DNA from: Prado023 sp963736425
GTDB lineage: Bacteria > Actinomycetota > Actinomycetes > S36-B12 > CAIYMF01
Length of the DNA stretch: 64,000 nucleotides
Direction of reading: 5' to 3'
Assembly (NCBI GenBank): GCA_963736425.1
Contig: CAVTOX010000022.1
Location: 1 to 64,000, forward strand
The notes beneath the pieces are model-generated. The model did no database searches. It was not told where the DNA came from and worked only from the letters and a program-made list of their open reading frames with translations. Both the position numbers and the translations under genes were made by a program. Positions 8,961 through 18,214 of this stretch are shown one piece after another. How positions within the stretch are numbered: the first letter of the stretch is position 1; the number at the start of each line of letters is the position of its first letter.

Positions 8961-9014
8961 GAACCCGCACTGTCAGCTTGGGAAGCTGATGTTCTACCAT
9001 TGAACTACACCCGC
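8944..9014 (-). tRNA. tRNA-Gly (anticodon CCC)
   Basis: The minus strand folds as a 71-nt cloverleaf: acceptor GCGGGTG paired with CACCCGC, D-arm with GTTCAATGGTAGAAC, anticodon stem TCAGC/GCTGA around loop TTCCCAA (anticodon CCC), and T-arm CGGGTTCGATTCCCG. No CCA is encoded. It is 126 bp from dcd on the opposite strand. Confidence 0.95.
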
Positions 9015-9140
9015 TGCATCCCGATCTGTGCTCTCGACGACACGCCGATTATGCCCCAGCGGGACCCCATCCCAAACCGGGGCGACGCCACAGTCCCGCT
9101 CCGGCAGGTCGCGTCTGCATCCGCCGATACCATCCCGGAC

Positions 9141-9709
9141 ATGATCCTCTCCGATGGCACCATCCGACGTCTGCTCGACGAGGGCCGCCTGATCATCGAC
9201 CCCACTCGACGACGCCCAGATCCAGCCCGCGAGCGTGGACGTGCGGCTTGGCCCGGAGTTCCTCGTGTTCCGCAACCACACCACCGAGGTGATCGACCCC
9301 TATGACAAGCCGGCCGATCTCAACGAGCGGGTCCGCGTGCGCCGACGGCACGGCCTTCATCCTGCATCCGGGTGAGTTCGTGCTCGCCACGACGGTCGAG
9401 GCGATCGGCCTGCCCGACGACCTGGTCGCGAGGGTGGAGGGCAAGAGCAGCCTCGGCCGGCTGGGCCTTCTGATCCACGCCACGGCGGGTTTCGTCGATC
9501 CGGGCTGGCCGCGGGGGCAGATCACCCTCGAGCTGAGCAACGTGGCCACGCTGCCGATCAAGCTCTGGCCGGGGATGCGGATCGGCCAGCTCAGCTTCCA
9601 CGCCCTGGACGCCCCCGCGGAGCGCCCCTACGGCCATGTCGACCTGAACTCCAAGTACGTGGGCCAGTCCGGTCCGATGGCATCCCAGTACGCGCAGAAC
9701 CCGAAGTAG
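9141..9709 (+). CDS. dcd: dCTP deaminase, frameshifted
   Basis: Deaminates dCTP (in some actinobacteria to dUMP directly) in thymidylate supply. ATG at 9141 starts MILSDGTIRRLLDEGRLIID, the canonical Dcd N-terminus. Near 9205 the frame changes to DDAQIQPASVDVRLGPEFLV with the conserved QPASVDVRLG, and near 9330 to ADGTAFILHPGEFVLATTVE, then VEGKSSLGRLGLLIHATAGF with VDPGW. It ends HVDLNSKYVGQSGP, SQYAQNPK at TAG 9707-9709. The assembled length of about 190 residues equals the family norm, so the two breaks look like indel errors in an otherwise complete gene. Downstream is a hairpin terminator shared with the converging glycosidase-like gene. Confidence 0.9.
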
Positions 9710-9756
9710 GTCGTGCGGTCTTTCCGGGTCCAGTCCGGGCCCTGGCACCTCAGCAG

Positions 9757-9793
9757 GAAGCCCCCGCAGCGTCCGACGACGGCCGGGGGCTTC
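9757..9793. terminator. Bidirectional hairpin terminator
   Basis: GAAGCCCCCG (9757-9766) pairs with CGGGGGCTTC (9784-9793), a 10-bp G/C-rich stem between the converging dcd and glycosidase-like genes. Confidence 0.75.
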
Positions 9794-9807
9794 GTGTTGC
9801 GGTGAGG

Positions 9808-11030
9808 TCAGGCCGCGCAGCAGCACCGGCTGCGAGGTCAGCTTGATCTTCGATCCCGCACCGCCGCCCGTGTCCCGTCCAGCAACTCGACGACGCGTAC
9901 CCCGGCCGGGACCTTCATCGTCTTGGCCTTCGAGGCGTAGGGGATGTCTGCTTCGTCCGCCAGGGGCGCGCACGGTGCAGAGCGTCATCGAGGACTTCAC
10001 CTTGCAGCCCAGCCACTGCTTGCCCGACATCCAGGAGCGGACCTCCTGGAAGGCGACGCCGCCCTCACGAAGGGTCCCACCCTGCGTCATCGCCGTGCCC
10101 AGCACGTTGAAGTCCCAGCCGTACCAGAACACCCGCTGCACGCCGTAGCGCATTGAGTCGATGAAGGTGCGAGCCACGTAGGTCTGCGCCGCGGTGCCGG
10201 TGTAGGCCCGCTTGACCTTCATGTAGCCGCGAAGGTCGCCGAAGTTCATCTCCGTGTCCCACAGCGGCTTCTTCCCGGCGCCGTACTTCCTGTAGTAGCT
10301 CTTGGTCTTCTTGATGTAGGCGACCCGCGTGGCCGGGCCCTCCTTGGCCGGCGGGTACAGGTGCACGGACAGGACATCGACCGACGACCAGGCGCGGGCC
10401 TTCTTCATCGCGGCCCCGTAGCTCTTGCCGAACTTCTGGGTCGGACCGGTCTTGCGCATCGTGGTGCTCGCCGCGACCACCTTCGCGCCGCGCGCTCGGA
10501 TCACCGGTGCGGCCGCCTTGGTCAGCTCGGCCATCTGCGCCGGGGTGCCCTGGTAGAAGTCCTGGAGGTTGGCCTCGTTCCAGATTTGGACCGCGGTGAT
10601 CCCGGGGACGGCCCTGAGCATGTCGTCGATGAAGTCCACGTAGTCGGCGGTGCTGGCCGGGTGGCTGTTGGAGCCCGGACCGTACAGGGCCTTCGACGAG
10701 TTCGGGTTGGACGCCGCCCACTGCGGGGTCACGCCCATCGTGTACATGATCTCGCTGGCGCCCAGCTTCTTCGCATTGGAGACGGCAGCCAGAAGCGGAG
10801 CCCAGTTGTAGCCGTCGCGTGACGGCTCGAGGTCCCGCCACGAGACCCCGCTGTCCCACAGTCGGATCGCGCCCACGCTGGACAGCGTGCCGGGAACGCC
10901 GCCCGGGAGCGTCGAGACATGCTGGCCGAACAGCGAGTCGGGGACGACCGGCGCGGCGCTGGCCGCGGGTGCCATCGTGACGATCAGCCCGCCGGCGAGC
11001 GCCGGAATCAGGGCTTTACATCAACCTCAT
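9808..11030 (-). CDS. Secreted glycoside-hydrolase-like protein (clan GH-A fold), frameshifted at both ends
   Basis: Paralogue of the adjacent lipoprotein at 11155-12477. ATG at 11030 (or 11021), with one extra base near 11015, gives the signal peptide MRLMKALIPALAGGLIVTMA ending PAASA. The catalytic-type domain contains GAIRLWDSGVSWRDLEP, MYTMGVTPQWAA, AVQIWNEANLQDFYQG with the WNEAN acid/base motif, VDVLSVHLYPP, PLWDTEMNFGD with the likely nucleophile glutamate, and VFWYGWDFNVLG. A C-terminal beta domain (LADEADIPYASKAKTMKVP, SKIKLTSQPVLL) is recovered through frame changes near 9960 and 9865, with the stop at about 9808. The fold resembles GH39/GH5-type enzymes, so hydrolysis of a polysaccharide or glycolipid is likely; the substrate is unknown. 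It probably belongs with the neighbouring exopolysaccharide genes. Confidence 0.7.
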
Positions 11031-11154
11031 GTGGACCCCCCACGGTTGGATCGGAATCGTTGTCCACAGTGCCCGGCCGACGAGGACCAGTCAACTCCCC
11101 GTCCTGACGTGCCGCGGGGTTAGGTGCCCGTTATCGCGGGCATAGCCTGGTCCC

Positions 11155-12477
11155 TCACCCCGAGAAGCGGACGAGGATCGGGTTGGCCGTGACCTTCAGT
11201 GAGTCCCCGGACATGGGTTCGCAGGTCCCGTCCAGACGGCACACCTGCGCCGCTCCCGCGGGCATCGGGATGGTGGCAGGTCCCTTGTGGCTGAACAGGA
11301 TCTGGGCGGGGAGCCCGTCCCCGGTGGTCAGATCGCAGGTCGTCAGCGCCCCGTCTTCCCCGGTCGGCTCCATCAGCTCGCCGGTGCACCCCTGCCAGTA
11401 CGCGCCGTCGAACCAGTCCTGCACCGTCAGGTAGGCCTGACCGGCGGGCAGGATCTCACCGGTCTGCGCGTCCACCTGGTCGATGCCCAGGATGTGGTCG
11501 TTCCACGAGTACCAGTACACGCGGTCGACGCCCAGGGCGAGGGAGTCGATGTAGGTGCGCGCCACCCACCCGGCTGCGCGCGCCTGGGGGACGACGACCT
11601 CCTCCTTGGCGAAGCTGCGGCGGTCGCCGTAGTTGATCTCCGTGTCCCAGAGCTGGCCGGTCCAGCCGCGTTCGGCCAGCCATGCGCGCATGAGCCGCAG
11701 GTAGGCCGCGCGCGTTCCCGCGCCCTGGTCGGCCAGCGGGTACAGGTGCACGGCCATGGCGTCGACCGGCCACCCGCGCTCGGCCAGGGCCGCGGAGTAC
11801 TTGCCGTACCAGGGCTTGACCGGCCCTGCCGAGCGGACCGTCGTGCTGGCCCCCACGAGCAGCGCGTCCGGATCGACCTCGGCGAGGACCTCCTTGGCCC
11901 GCAGGGTCAGCTCAGCGAGGTAGTCGGGCTTGCCGCGGTAGAAGATCTTGATGTTGGCCTCGTTCCACACCTGGTACGAGGTGATCCGGCCCTTGTACCG
12001 CTCGGCCACCTGGCGCAGGAAGCTCAGGTAGGCCTCCTGGTCGGGCGCGGAGGAGGTCCCGGGGCCGTAGATGCCGGGTGCTTCGGGATCCAGTGCGGCC
12101 CATTGCGGCGGGCTCCCGTGCACCCACTGGATGTCCGCCGCGCCGATCTTCTCGGCCTGGGCCACGGCGGAGTCCAGGGGCGCCCAGTCGATCTGGCCCT
12201 CCACCGGTTCGAGCTGGCGCCACGACACACCCGAGTCCCAGAGGCGGATCGCCCCGGCGGTGGGCGGCAGTGGCTCAGCCCCGGAGGCCAGGTTGCCCAC
12301 GTGCGTGCCGAACAGCTCCCGGGCGACGGGCTCCCCCGCCGGGACGGGGACGACCTTCGTCGGGTCCGCCTTCGGGGTGCTGGGGTCAGCCGGCGGAGGG
12401 GACTCTGTGCAGGCGGCCATCACCATGACCACCAGACCCACGGCAGCGCACACCGCTAAACGGCGGATAACGGGCAT
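11155..12477 (-). CDS. Glycoside-hydrolase-like lipoprotein (clan GH-A fold)
   Basis: Intact, 440 residues. Signal peptide MPVIRRLAVCAAVGLVVMVM with lipobox AAC at residues 21-23, so it should be anchored outside the membrane. A proline-rich linker precedes the barrel domain. WNEAN at 171-175 supplies the expected acid/base glutamate (E173) and WDTEINYGD the nucleophile (E280), in the right spacing for clan GH-A enzymes. VHLYPLADQG, RVYWYSWNDHILG and a C-terminal beta domain ending VTANPILVRFSG follow. It shares the motif order of the next gene downstream (9808-11030), 124 bp away, so the two arose by tandem duplication. It is divergent from the sugar-transferase gene, suggesting a role in trimming or releasing the polymer made by this cluster. 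The substrate is not known. Confidence 0.75.
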   Translation of the reverse strand: MPVIRRLAVCAAVGLVVMVMAACTESPPPADPSTPKADPTKVVPVPAGEPVARELFGTHVGNLASGAEPLPPTAGAIRLWDSGVSWRQLEPVEGQIDWAPLDSAVAQAEKIGAADIQWVHGSPPQWAALDPEAPGIYGPGTSSAPDQEAYLSFLRQVAERYKGRITSYQVWNEANIKIFYRGKPDYLAELTLRAKEVLAEVDPDALLVGASTTVRSAGPVKPWYGKYSAALAERGWPVDAMAVHLYPLADQGAGTRAAYLRLMRAWLAERGWTGQLWDTEINYGDRRSFAKEEVVVPQARAAGWVARTYIDSLALGVDRVYWYSWNDHILGIDQVDAQTGEILPAGQAYLTVQDWFDGAYWQGCTGELMEPTGEDGALTTCDLTTGDGLPAQILFSHKGPATIPMPAGAAQVCRLDGTCEPMSGDSLKVTANPILVRFSG

Positions 12478-12641
12478 CTGTCCTCCCTCGTCAGGGGTGC
12501 AGGATACCCACCTCGACGGGCGCGACCGCCCGAACCTCGATGGCGCGAACCGGCTGCTGGGCTTGGAAACGGCGCCACAGGTGTCTAGTCTCGTGACTTG
12601 CTGGGCCGTCTACGCTGGTGGGAGGGGAGATGGCAGGCAGC

Positions 12642-14175
12642 ATGTCAGGCAGAGAAGCTCGCGCTGGGGACTCCAAGCCCCCGGTGCTGCGCGTTGCCGG
12701 GGACGAGGGTCGAGAGGCGTCTCCCTGTTGCCACCGTCGTGGAGCGTCCCGAGGCACGGGGTCGCTCCGAGGTCGACCCCATGTTCTCCGTGGCCTTCCG
12801 CGCCTTCCTGCTCGACCTGGGCATCCTGGGCACGAGCATCAGCCTGTACATCGCGGTCATGATCAACTCCGGCTACCTGATCGACCAGGTCGAGACCCCC
12901 CTGACCGGCGCGGCGATGATCGTGTGGTGGGTGCTGCTGATCCTGCTGCGTGGCGGCTACGAGGCGAGGTACCTGGGCGTCGGGAACGAGGAGTTCAAGC
13001 GGGTCGTGAACGCCGGGGTCACGATGCTGGCCGCGATCGCGATCGCGTCCTACGTCGCCAAGTCAGCCCCGCCGCTGCGCCTGGTCCTGCCCTCGCTGTT
13101 GATCGGCACGATGCTGGTCCTGCTGGGTCGGTGGTTGCTGCGCGTCTGGTTGGGCCGGCAGCGTCTCGAGGGACGGTTCCAGCAGAGCACGCTGATCGTC
13201 GGTGATCGCTTGCGCAGCGCCGCGCTGTCCGAGTCGTTCGCGACCGACGCGGTCGCCGGGTTCAAGGTGATCGGCACCGTCCAGCCCCCGCGGGTGGCCG
13301 TGACCGACTCCCGGTCCGACGCGCGCGACCACGTCGTGGACGCCTGGCTCGACGACGTCATGGACTGGATCGACGCCCACAACGTCCATGCCGTGGCGGT
13401 GGCTGAGTCCACCGCCGTCGACCCCGCCCTGCTTCGGCGCCTCGCCTGGCGGCTCGAGGGGCCCCGGATCGACCTGCTCGTCTCCCCGATCCTCTCCGAC
13501 GTGGCAGGCCCGCGCATGTCCGTGCGGCCCGCCGCCGGGCTGCCCCTGATCCACCTCGACGAGCCGAGCCTGACCGGGCCGAAGCGTGCACTCAAGCGGA
13601 TCGTCGACCTGGTGATCGCGGTCCCGCTCGTCGTGATCCTGGCCCCGGTCTACCTGTTGATCGGGATCGCGATCAAGTTCGACTCGTTGGGGCGGGCCCT
13701 CTACATCAGCGACCGGATCGGGCGGTCCGGCGAGACCTTCCGGTGCATCAAGTTCCGCACGATGCATGTCGGGGCCGACTCCATCCGCGACGACGTGATC
13801 GGCGACCTCGACGACGAGGTGGCCGACCGTTACCGAGACGATCCGCGGGTCACCAGGGTCGGCGGGGTGCTCCGGCGCTGGAGCATGGACGAGCTGCCGC
13901 AGTTGTTCAACGTGATCAGCGGGTCCATGTCATTGGTCGGTCCGCGTCCGATGCTTCCCGATGAGTTGGCTCTGCTGGGTGACGCGGAACATCGCCGGCA
14001 CCTGACGAAGCCGGGCATGACCGGCCTGTGGCAGATCTCCGGGCGCAAGGAGGTCTCGTGGGACGACCGGATGCGCATGGACCTGCACTACATCGAGACC
14101 TGGTCGATCGCGCTGGACGTCGTCATCCTGGCCAAGACGGCCAAGGCAGTCATCACCGGCCACGGCGCGTACTGA
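12642..14175 (+). CDS. Polyprenyl-phosphate sugar-1-phosphate transferase (WcaJ/CpsE type)
   Basis: Initiates exopolysaccharide synthesis by loading a sugar-1-phosphate on undecaprenyl phosphate. Four to five helices lie at the N-terminus (FLLDLGILGTSISLYIAVMI, MIVWWVLLILLRGG, LVLPSLLIGTMLVLLGRWLL). A nucleotide-sugar-type middle domain starts STLIVGDRLR. A last helix, IVDLVIAVPLVVILAPVYLL, precedes the catalytic domain with RIGRSGETFRCIKFRTM, RRWSMDELPQLFNVISGSMS, LVGPRPMLPDE, KPGMTGLWQISGRKE and DLHYIETWSI. It ends with GAY, as is typical. The start is uncertain: ATG 12642 (MSGREARAGDSK) fits the ribosome site but needs one indel near 12715, whereas TTG 12598 is in the main frame. It overlaps the converging GT4 gene by 23 bp. 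Confidence 0.88.
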
Positions 14176-15259
14176 GCAACTCGCCCGCGAGATGCTCGTA
14201 GGCGTCGACCACGTCCGACCATCGGTAGCGGACGGCGACGTCCGCCTGTCCGGCCGCGCCGCGCGCGATGGCAGCTGCCGGGTCCGATTCGGCGGCCTCA
14301 CACAGTTCGGCCACGTCCTCGGGGGTCGTGAAGTACGCTCCGGCGTCGGCGGCCACCTCCCGGTTGAACACCACGTCGTAGGCGCAGACCGGGGCGCCGG
14401 CGCCCAGGGCCCGCAGCAGCGACGGGTTGGTCCCTCCGACGCTGTGCCCGTGCAGATAGGTCAGGGCGTGGGCGTACAGGGCGTCGAGGAGGTCGGAGTC
14501 CCACAGGCTGCCCAGGAACCGAACGCGAGGATCGTCGCCGGCCTCAGCCTGGACCTGGGCCCGGTAGTCATCGGCGTACGGGGCATCGCCGATCACGATC
14601 AGCGGCATCCGGGCCCCGGACGCCGCGTAGCCCGCGACGATCTCCCGGACATGGTTCTCGGGCTCGAAGCGGGCGACGACGAGGTGGTACTGCCGCGCGG
14701 CGACGCCGACCTCGGCCAGCCGGGTGCTGTCCGGGCCCACGATCGGGGCGCCGTAGGGGATGTAGTGCGCGTGGACTCCATGCGCGTCGCGCAGGTGGTC
14801 GGCGATCCCGTGGGCATCGGCGATGACGGCATCGGCCCAGCGGGCGCTGCGGGCCTCTGCCCAGCGGTAGTAGCGCGATGCGCGCACGCCCCACTTGGCG
14901 CGCTTCCACTCGAGTCCGTCGACGTGCACGGCCACAGGGATCCGGGCCGCGCGCAGGGCGGGGAGGAAGGGCGCGTTCGCGGCGTTGAAGACGATCGCGA
15001 CATCGGGGTGCTCCCGGGCGATCGCGTGGCCGACGGACAGGCCGGTGTGGCTCAGGGTCTCAGCCGACCGGTGGCGTACGGCGGGCAGGTTGACCAGTCG
15101 CATGCCGAGGTACTCGGTCTGGGTCTGGCCGGGGTTGCGGCAGTAGACCACCACGTCGTGGCCGCGCTCCGCGAGCCGGAGGCCGATCTCCTCCGCGGCG
15201 GTCTCGAAGCCGCCGTACCGGGCGGGAACTCCGCGGGTCCCGAGCAGGGCGATGCGCAT
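14153..15259 (-). CDS. GT4-family glycosyltransferase (DUF1972 type)
   Basis: 368 residues from ATG 15259, chosen because the A of ATG is the last base of the upstream stop (TGATG), a coupling arrangement, and MRIALLGTRGVPARYGGFET is the exact family start. GT-B fold: the N-terminal half has RLAERGHDVVVYCRN and VDGLEWKRAKWG; the C-terminal half has YGAPI, LVVARFEPENHVREIV, VRFLGSLWDSDLLDALYAHA and HGHSVGGTNPSLLRALGAGA with an E-less donor-site variant, ending RYRWSDVVDAYEHLAGELL. It transfers a sugar (often rhamnose or galactose in relatives) to the lipid-linked acceptor. Same operon as the DUF4012 gene; its last 23 bp overlap the converging sugar transferase. Confidence 0.85.
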   Translation of the reverse strand: MRIALLGTRGVPARYGGFETAAEEIGLRLAERGHDVVVYCRNPGQTQTEYLGMRLVNLPAVRHRSAETLSHTGLSVGHAIAREHPDVAIVFNAANAPFLPALRAARIPVAVHVDGLEWKRAKWGVRASRYYRWAEARSARWADAVIADAHGIADHLRDAHGVHAHYIPYGAPIVGPDSTRLAEVGVAARQYHLVVARFEPENHVREIVAGYAASGARMPLIVIGDAPYADDYRAQVQAEAGDDPRVRFLGSLWDSDLLDALYAHALTYLHGHSVGGTNPSLLRALGAGAPVCAYDVVFNREVAADAGAYFTTPEDVAELCEAAESDPAAAIARGAAGQADVAVRYRWSDVVDAYEHLAGELLSTRRGR

Positions 15260-17098
15260 CAGCCGACCGTCAGGTGAAGGGGGCGGTCCAGGGTGCCGGA
15301 CCACTCCAGGCCGGCGCCGGACCCGGTCCACCCAGGTGTTGCGGCCAGGGAGGTCCCCGGCGCGGGCTGGACTGTGATCTTCAGCTCGGCCGGATGGGCC
15401 AGTGCCTGCGGATCGGCGTGGACCTCGTAGGTCCCGGGCTCGAACGTGCCCGCGGGCAGCGAGTACTCCATCACCACGGTCGTGGTGTCACCGGGAGCGG
15501 TCTCGTGGCCCTGCCAGAGCACCTGCCCGCCGTGTTCGTCTGGGAAGGGCCCGGTGCGGGCCACCGGGACCAGGGAGACGGAGTTCCCCGTGGTGATCCG
15601 GGGGCCGATGGCCGTGAGCGGAAGCCGGTAGGCCACGCGCATGCGGGCGCGCAGGGCGAGGTAGCCGGCGTAGGTCGTGGGATCGCCCTCCAGGCCCTCG
15701 GGGACGGCATTGGTGAACGAGACGGTGCGGCGGACCGTGGCGCCGCCCTCGGCCGTCAGCTGGACCTCCTGGGTGATCCGACGATCCTGGAACACCGAGA
15801 GCTTGTTGGGGGCGCTCTGGGAGTGCACAGCGATCAGGTCGCCCGTCCCCTGGGCGAGCTCCCCACCGGCCGCGAGCGCGTCGATGGCGTCCTGCAGGGC
15901 AGGGGCGTCGAACGAGGCCTGGATGTGCCGGGGCGGGATCGCGTCCATCGCGCCCCGGACCGCGGACATGAGGTTCAGCGGCTGGGTCAGGTGCTTCACG
16001 AGCGCCTTGGTCAGCTCCTCGTTGCGGGCATGCCGCTCGATCACGCCCTCAGGGCTGTTGAACTGCCGGTAGGCGTCCACCAGGACGGTCCGCAGGAGGT
16101 TCTCCGAGCTGATCGTCCCGAAGCCGGGCGACTCGACGGCGCCGGTCCAGGCCAGCATCGAGGCCAGGGCGCTCATGTCCACGGTGATGACCCCGTCCAC
16201 CTCCGGGTAGCCCAGCGCGGCCCACGCCCGACGCATGTCCACCGAGGCGGTGCCGAAGTCCGGATGGAAGTTCGAGTTCACGAACGGATAGCGCTTGCCC
16301 TCGCGGTACCAGGGCGGCCCACCCTCGTGCTCCCAGTCGATCGGGGGGTTGTTCGGCGACAGCTTCGACTCCAGCTGGCCGGAGATCGGGACCGACAGGG
16401 CCCCCTTGTCCGCCTGCACCACGAACGCCGACAGCGGCGCCCCACCGGAGCCGAACGCCTCGGCGTCGTTGAGGGCTGCCACCAGGTAGCGCTTGGGCTC
16501 CGTCGATCCGAGCGCCTCGGCGACGTCCGGCATCGCGATCTCGGCGGCGCCCGCCAGTTGGGTCAGGTCCGCGACCGACCCGGCCACGGAGTCGGCGACG
16601 GCGCCGATCGGACGGCCGAGCGGGCCCGATCCCTCGACCTCCGCGAGCGCCTCCCCGTCGCGGCCAGCGCTGGTGGACGTCCGCGACGGGCCCAGCGAGA
16701 TCGGCGACCTTCAGGGGGTCGATGGTCGCTCCGTTGACGATGGGCGGCTCGCCGTCGAAGCCGACGGTCGCCATGCCGATCTCAGCGAGTGGATCCAGCG
16801 CCTCGGTGCTCACGGCCAGCGCGTGCACCGAGGCGCGCAGGTCGTCCATGGCACCCAGCGTCATCGGGTTGTACTCGAGGACGCGGGTGGCCGGGGAGGA
16901 CCAGGTCCTGTCCAGGATGTTCGCCGCGGTCCGGATGTTGGCCAGGCCCCGCTCGAGCCCGGCGCTGTCGCGGGAACGCCCCGCGAGGGCGGTCTGCGCG
17001 ACGCCGACGAGGCCGGTCAGAGCTGCCACCTGGGTGCCGATGGCGATCAGGGCCAGGGGCGCCAGGAGGATCAGGGTGACCCATCCCCTTCTGCGCAT
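15259..17098 (-). CDS. DUF4012 exported/membrane-anchored protein, one frameshift
   Basis: ATG 17098 starts MRRRGWVTLILLAPLALIAI, a signal anchor. About 600 residues follow, matching the actinobacterial DUF4012 layout: a helical N-terminal part (GLERGLANIRTAANILDRTW), a frame change near 16665, then KRYLVAALNDAEAFGSGGAP, FVNSNFHPDFGTASVDMRRA and VDGVITVDMSALASMLAWTG. The last part is a beta-rich C-terminal domain ending DRPLHLTVG. The pattern NDAE.RgsGG with a later VDGVI.vD resembles LytR/CpsA-like architecture and is usually found in polysaccharide loci; no biochemical role is established. It is first gene of a two-gene minus-strand operon with the GT4 gene and divergent from the GT2 gene (112 bp). 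Confidence 0.82.
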
Positions 17099-17210
17099 CG
17101 CCCACCCCCGCTGCGACTCGGAACGCCTGGATCTGGTGCCCCATGGTAACCCGCGGGGTGTTCGGGCAGGTCGGACGTGATCGGCGGGCCCGGCGGCTAG
17201 GGTGAGTCCG

Positions 17211-18214
17211 TGAGGGCCACAGCGATCGTCCTGGCCCACGGCGCAGAACCGACGCTCGAGGCGTGCATCGCGGCACTTGTCGCTGACGGCGCGCACGACA
17301 TCGTCGTCGTGGACAACGATGCGGCGCCCGGGCCGGTGGAAGCCGTGGGCGGGATGCCGGGAGTTCGCGTGCTCTCTGCCGGGCGCAACCTGGGCTATGC
17401 CGGCGGCTGCAACTACGCCGCGAGCCACGCGACCGGGGACGTGCTGGTCTTCGTCAACTCCGATGCCCTCGTGCAGCCGGGTGCCGTGGCCGCGCTCGTG
17501 CAGCGCGTCACTGAGCCCGACGTCGGGCTGGCCTCGGCCAGCATCCGACTGGCTGAGGATCCCGGGGTGCTCAACACCGCGGGCAATCCGGTGCACTACT
17601 TGATGTTCTCCTGGGTGGGCAGCCTCGGGGAGCCCGCCGCGGAGCATGCGGAGCTCACCGAGGTGGCCTCGATCACGGGCGTGACCTTCGCCGTGCGCCG
17701 GGAGGTGTGGGACGCTCTCGGCGGGTTCGACGCCGACTACGTCGCCTACTGCGAGGACGTGTACCTGTCACTTCGGGCGTGGCAGGCGGGGTACCGGGTG
17801 GTCCACGAGCCGGAGGCCGTGGTGCTGCATCACTACGACTTCGCCCGGAACTCGGCGAAGTTCTACCTGCTCGAGCGCAACCGGCTCATGAACCTGATGC
17901 TGCTGCCGGAGCGACGCACCCGCCGGTTCCTGGCCCTACCCGCCCTCGTGGTCGAGGGCGGCGTCCTGCTGGTGGCCGTCCGCGACGGCTGGGCCCGGGA
18001 CAAGGTGGACGGCTGGCGCTGGTTGGTGACCAATCGCAGGTCGCTGGCGGACCGTCGACGGGGGATCCAGGCGGGGCGCAGGGTTCCCGACCGCGAGCTG
18101 GCTCGTCTGCTTCGCGGGCCGCTCGACCCGCCGGCCGGGCTCGGACCAGGGGTTCCGGCACCCGTGAGTCGGGCACTGGCGCGGTACTGGAGCTGGGCGG
18201 AGCACCGGTTGTGA
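17211..18214 (+). CDS. GT2-family glycosyltransferase (rhamnosyltransferase-like)
   Basis: Intact, 334 residues from GTG 17211. GT-A fold: RATAIVLAHGAEPTLEACIA, DIVVVDNDAAPGPVEAV, NLGYAGGCNYAASHATGDVL, the DxD-like VFVNSDALVQPG, then VTFAVRREVWDALGGFDADY and AYCEDVYLSLRAWQAGYRVV with the ED catalytic base. A partly hydrophobic C-terminal tail contains RNRLMNLMLLPERRTRRF. Members of this group add rhamnose or related sugars to lipid-linked glycans. It overlaps the next gene by four bases (GTGA), so the two are translated together. Confidence 0.88.

Noticed and set aside
8641..9014. CRISPR-like array at the tandem repeats beside tRNA-Gly
   Set aside because: Only two long repeats without spacers, and no cas genes; it is a plain tandem duplication.
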